From: Terriglobia bacterium
GTDB lineage: Bacteria > Acidobacteriota > Terriglobia > Terriglobales > Acidobacteriaceae
NCBI GenBank assembly: GCA_020072645.1
Contig: JAIQGK010000001.1
Coordinates: 186,001 to 250,000, forward strand
DNA: 64,000 bases
Direction of reading: 5' to 3'
The notes beneath the pieces were generated by a model. The model saw only the letters and a list, made by a program, of their open reading frames with translations. It did not search any database and was not told the DNA's origin. Below are positions 60,725 through 64,000 of the stretch, in pieces. The stretch's first letter is position 1. Each line of letters begins with the position of its first letter. A program made the translations under genes and the position numbers.

Positions 60725-62029
60725 CTACGACTTGTGGGAATCTCTTTGCCACATCATTCTCAAGGCTTGCAGCCTGCGGTAGTCTTCCGGACGCTGGCCA
60801 GCCCGTCGGATGCCTTCCAAGAATAAAATTCCAAAGATCGCCAGAAGAATCCAGATGAACGTCACAGCGGGAACAATTAGGCTGATTTTCGGAAAGGATT
60901 TCTTGTCCGGGACGACCGCAGCGTCCACTACCTGGATAATCGCCCCTTCGCGAGCTTCATCGAGCTTGGCCAGCTCAAACTGTTTGGCGAGAAGCTCAAA
61001 GATCATCTCGTTGTATTTCACGTCACGCAGCTTGCGGATGTAGTCCATCCCCGCCTGGGGAATCTTGCCCCGGGGAACGATCAGGTCAGAATCTTCGCCG
61101 GACTGAGTCCCGCCGATCTGCCGCAGCTGTGACTGCAATGCCGCCAGCTGTTCCCGGGCCATCAGGAAGTCAGGGTTGCTGGGCGTTTCAGACAGGCTCA
61201 ATGACCTGATCTGCACCTCTTTAGCGGCGATCTGCGCTCGCAGCGCGGCCACCGACTCGATCAGAGCCTTGGCCTGGCTATCCAGCTGAATCATGCCGCT
61301 TTTTTGCTGCGACGCCTTTAACGCCTCTTCCGCGCCGGCCAGGTTGTTTTTGGCCTCAACCAGTTGGCGCTCGAAAAACAGCCGCCGCTGGCCCGCCTCC
61401 CCGATCGCCAGATGCTGCGAGAACCTCTGGTACTCGTCCACATAGGCGTTGGCCATCTCCGCAGCGCGCTGGGGATCGCGGTCTTCAATCTCAATGCGAA
61501 TCAGCCCGTCCTTTAGGTTGCTATCTATGGAAGTGTGATTCTCCAGCGACTTGCGAGCGTCGGAGAGCCTCTTGTCCTTGTAAAGCTTCATCAGATCGAA
61601 GCGCTGGATCATGGCGTCTTCAACGCTGCGGCTCTTCAACAAGGCAATTGTCATGTCTGCTGGATTCTTCAAGCCGATACTGCCTCCGGCCAGCGATCCT
61701 AAGGCGCCCAGGTTGCCCATCTGGGACAGGAGCGCGGCGCTCAGAGACGATCCCTGCTGCGGCGGAAGAACCGTGGTGGTGGCCGTATATCTCTTAGGGA
61801 TCAAGAGGGTGACGATCAGGGCCAGCGCAAACACGGCCAAAGTACTGGCCGCCAGGAACTTTTTCCGCCTGCCGATGACGATCAGCAGGTCAAGCAATGA
61901 GACGTCGTTGGACGATTCGGCCGTTTCAGATGTGTCCACTTCGGGACCGCCAAAACCGGTCATCTCTATCGTTTCTTGGCTTTTTTCTTCCCGAGCGTCT
62001 CGCATAACTTGCCGCATGCCTGTCCCCAC
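60725..62029 (-). CDS. Wzz/GNVR-type chain-length determinant
   Basis: Convergent with the glycosyltransferase run. The 434-residue protein has two membrane helices, at about 55-75 (FLAASTLAVFALALIVTLLI) and about 395-415 (IVPAVTFIWILLAIFGILFL), with a coiled-coil periplasmic domain containing the GNVR-like section (LLSQMGNLGALGSLAGGSIG, then MANAYVDEYQRF). It is of the Wzz type without the tyrosine kinase domain. It sets polymer length. A signal-less N-terminal cytoplasmic tail of about 50 residues is present. Confidence 0.85.
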   Translation of the reverse strand: MGTGMRQVMRDAREEKSQETIEMTGFGGPEVDTSETAESSNDVSLLDLLIVIGRRKKFLAASTLAVFALALIVTLLIPKRYTATTTVLPPQQGSSLSAALLSQMGNLGALGSLAGGSIGLKNPADMTIALLKSRSVEDAMIQRFDLMKLYKDKRLSDARKSLENHTSIDSNLKDGLIRIEIEDRDPQRAAEMANAYVDEYQRFSQHLAIGEAGQRRLFFERQLVEAKNNLAGAEEALKASQQKSGMIQLDSQAKALIESVAALRAQIAAKEVQIRSLSLSETPSNPDFLMAREQLAALQSQLRQIGGTQSGEDSDLIVPRGKIPQAGMDYIRKLRDVKYNEMIFELLAKQFELAKLDEAREGAIIQVVDAAVVPDKKSFPKISLIVPAVTFIWILLAIFGILFLEGIRRAGQRPEDYRRLQALRMMWQRDSHKS

Positions 62030-62440
62030 CGATGGCTAAATCAAACGCTTTCTATTACAGAAATAATCCCACTCTGCTGGCTTTTTGATATTGTACCTTG
62101 GAATGAAAAACAAGAGCACAACCGATCAGCTGAGAACGCCAAACAGATACACCTAGACGAGCGGCAATGAACATGTACACGTCTGGCCGTCCGGGGCTGT
62201 GTGTGGCGCCTAGCCTGGTATAGCGAAATCTAAGGCAAATCCCGCAAGACGCAATTGCAGCCCTGAATTATCATGAATGGTTGCGTCTCAACACAACATG
62301 CTGAGAATCGTATGACTTGGTGGAAGCAGACTTGGTATGCGTGTAATTCGAGGCAACTCGCAGCTTCCACAATCCTGCGCTGAGGCTATAGGGTAACAAG
62401 TTGGCCCCTCGATGCACGGCAGACCTTTTCCGTCAAAAGT
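62030..62440. other. Gap between Wzz gene and PAP2-Wzi gene
   Basis: 411 bp with no gene; it holds divergent upstream regions for the genes on either side. No -35/-10 pair, terminator or repeat that I can support. Confidence 0.3.
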
Positions 62441-64000
62441 ATGAAAATCAATCTTGTTTCGCGGGTAGCATTCGTCGGGACTTTCCTGCTGGGAGGTTGT
62501 TTTGCCCAGGAAGGTGACTTCCGGGTTGATAAGTCGACGCCGAAAACGTTAGTCTCCATTCAACCGCCTTCAGATATGCCCCGAATGGCTGGGGGATGCG
62601 CTGGACTCTGTGGCAATGGGTTCAATCAATGCGGGAAGGAGGTTTCCTGTTCCAAGGTGTCCGTTCCGGAATCACAGAGTTCCACGCCGGATGCCACGGG
62701 TCAGCAGAAGCAGCCTTCGGCCAAGATGTCAGTGAAAAGGGTATTCCTCAACCTTCCCGGAGATCAGAAGGCCATCTGGACATCGCCATTTCATCTGCGC
62801 TTCGAAGACGCTCCATGGGTGGTCCCTCTTGCCGGCGCGACCGGCCTCTTTTTCGCGCGCGATCGCAGCATCATGTCCCGCGAACACTCCAACCTTACGG
62901 CCATTGATCGGAGCGACAACATTTCCAACGGTGGCACGATCGCCCTCGCTGGCGTCCCAGCCATGATGTATGTGTGGGGAAGCCTCAACGGATCTGGACG
63001 TTCGAAAGAGACGGGTCTCCTGACAGGGGAAGCCCTGATCAACAGCTTCGTTGTCGTCGAAGCGCTGAAAGGCGTTTTCGGGAGGGAGCGCCCCACACTA
63101 CCTGATGGACGGGGAAGGTTCTTCCAGGATTTCGGCGACCCTTCGTTTCCTTCCCTTCATTCGATGCTGAGCTGGACGGCGGCGTCAGTGATCGCACATG
63201 AATATCCTGGATGGCTGTCCCAAACCCTGGCGTATGGCACCGCGTCTGCGGTGAGCGTGGCGCGAGTCACCGGCCGCAAGCATTTCCCCTCTGATGTCGT
63301 CATTGGTGGCGGGTTGGGATGGCTGATCGGCCGGCAAGTTTACAACAGGCACCACAATTCCGATCTTGATGAGGCTGACTATGGGAACTTCATTCCCGAA
63401 GGCCTCCACTTCGAAGGACCCCAGACCGGAACAACCTATGTGCCGATGGACAGCTGGGTATATCCAGAAATTGATCGGTTGGCAGCTCTCGGCTATATCA
63501 ACACTGCAGAATCAGGGATGCGCCCTTGGACTCGCTCTGAGTGTGCGAGGCTGGTGGATGAAGCAGGACAGGCAATTGATCTTCATGATTCCAGCAAATG
63601 GGGGGATATTTATAAGCGACTTGCGGCCGAGTTGTCCCCCGAATTGCAAGGAAAGCAAACCCAGCCGAACGCATTTCTGGAAGAAGCTTACACCCGTGTT
63701 GGCTTCGTCTCGGGCTCTCCTTTGTCGGATGATTATCACTTCGCTAAGACTTTTACCGAGGATTTCGGCCGGCCGTTTGGGAAAGGCGTGAACGATGTCA
63801 CCGGCGCCTCGGCACGGACCATTGTGGGGCGGCTCGCTTTTTACGTTCGCGGGGAATATCAGCATGCGGGGATGCTTTCACCTCTAAGCGCGACCGCGCA
63901 ACAGGCAATTGCCAATCTTGAGGGCTTGCCATTCGCCCCGCCGCAGCGTACTGACACGCTAGACCGTTTCCGCTTGCTCGATGCTTATGCTTCTTTTACT
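62441..64000 (+). CDS. PAP2 phosphatase fused to Wzi-type capsule assembly domain, 3' end outside window
   Basis: A frame open from the ATG at 62441 to the window edge. The signal region (RVAFVGTFLLGGCFAQ) carries LGGC, which could be a lipobox, or a normal cleavage at FA-Q. Residues about 105-300 are a PAP2 phosphatase: KGVFGRERP, PSLHS and ARVTGRKHFPSD carry the three motifs with Arg and His nucleophiles. From about 330 the Wzi-like outer-membrane barrel part begins (TYVPMDSWVYPEIDRLAALG). The fused phosphatase may recycle undecaprenyl pyrophosphate; Wzi proteins bind capsule to the surface. No stop is visible. Confidence 0.9.
   Translation, partial: MKINLVSRVAFVGTFLLGGCFAQEGDFRVDKSTPKTLVSIQPPSDMPRMAGGCAGLCGNGFNQCGKEVSCSKVSVPESQSSTPDATGQQKQPSAKMSVKRVFLNLPGDQKAIWTSPFHLRFEDAPWVVPLAGATGLFFARDRSIMSREHSNLTAIDRSDNISNGGTIALAGVPAMMYVWGSLNGSGRSKETGLLTGEALINSFVVVEALKGVFGRERPTLPDGRGRFFQDFGDPSFPSLHSMLSWTAASVIAHEYPGWLSQTLAYGTASAVSVARVTGRKHFPSDVVIGGGLGWLIGRQVYNRHHNSDLDEADYGNFIPEGLHFEGPQTGTTYVPMDSWVYPEIDRLAALGYINTAESGMRPWTRSECARLVDEAGQAIDLHDSSKWGDIYKRLAAELSPELQGKQTQPNAFLEEAYTRVGFVSGSPLSDDYHFAKTFTEDFGRPFGKGVNDVTGASARTIVGRLAFYVRGEYQHAGMLSPLSATAQQAIANLEGLPFAPPQRTDTLDRFRLLDAYASFT

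Noticed and set aside
1-64000. CRISPR array
   Set aside because: No series of direct repeats with regular spacers was seen; repeats are domain repeats in proteins or the three-copy motif.

Overview
The window reads as a chromosomal segment of an Acidobacteriota bacterium, probably Terriglobia. This is inferred from gene content: winged-helix/TPR regulators, TPR-CHAT proteins, long IPT/TIG and beta-propeller secreted proteins, a Wzi-type protein fused to a PAP2 phosphatase, and DUF6573/DUF932/PRTRC island genes. No rRNA or intact tRNA was seen.

Bases 1-26.7 kb are an accessory, plasmid- or ICE-like island. It opens with small unknown genes, a DUF433/DUF5615 toxin-antitoxin pair, a Rad52-type annealing protein, an XRE regulator, DUF6573, a HipA-like kinase, a DUF6094-type DNA methyltransferase, an SF2 helicase and a DUF932 gene. 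It continues with PRTRC genes E, C, F, B and ThiF and a beta-beta-alpha-Me nuclease. Inside the DUF932 gene sits an 11.65-kb element (10413-22060) with a large serine recombinase, a complete second DUF932 gene and three cargo genes for secreted proteins, one of about 1850 residues. The two element ends rebuild a near-perfect palindromic attP. Removing the element restores an in-frame 239-residue DUF932 gene. The element therefore appears to destroy a host gene and bring a replacement copy whose integration core is altered.

Bases 26.7-38.1 kb hold a DUF1778/GNAT toxin-antitoxin pair with a clear promoter-operator, then a set of genes that may be an undescribed periplasmic proteolytic system. 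On the minus strand lie a 48-residue secreted peptide, a PDZ-TPR-CHAT protease and an M16 metallopeptidase. Divergent on the plus strand lie a conserved sigma-region-2-like protein, a membrane-anchored partner and a double-HTH regulator. Three copies of a 16-21 bp motif lie in the control regions of this set.

Bases 38.2-46.4 kb encode a CadC-like winged-helix/TPR regulator and two secreted beta-rich proteins. Bases 46.6-64 kb are an exopolysaccharide (Wzx/Wzy-type) locus: WecA-like initiating transferase, Wza/SLBB export protein, RmlC, a tiny possible RmlD remnant, Wzx flippase, acyltransferase, methyltransferase, SDR epimerase, three glycosyltransferases, Wzy polymerase, Wzz chain-length regulator and a PAP2-Wzi protein running off the window end.
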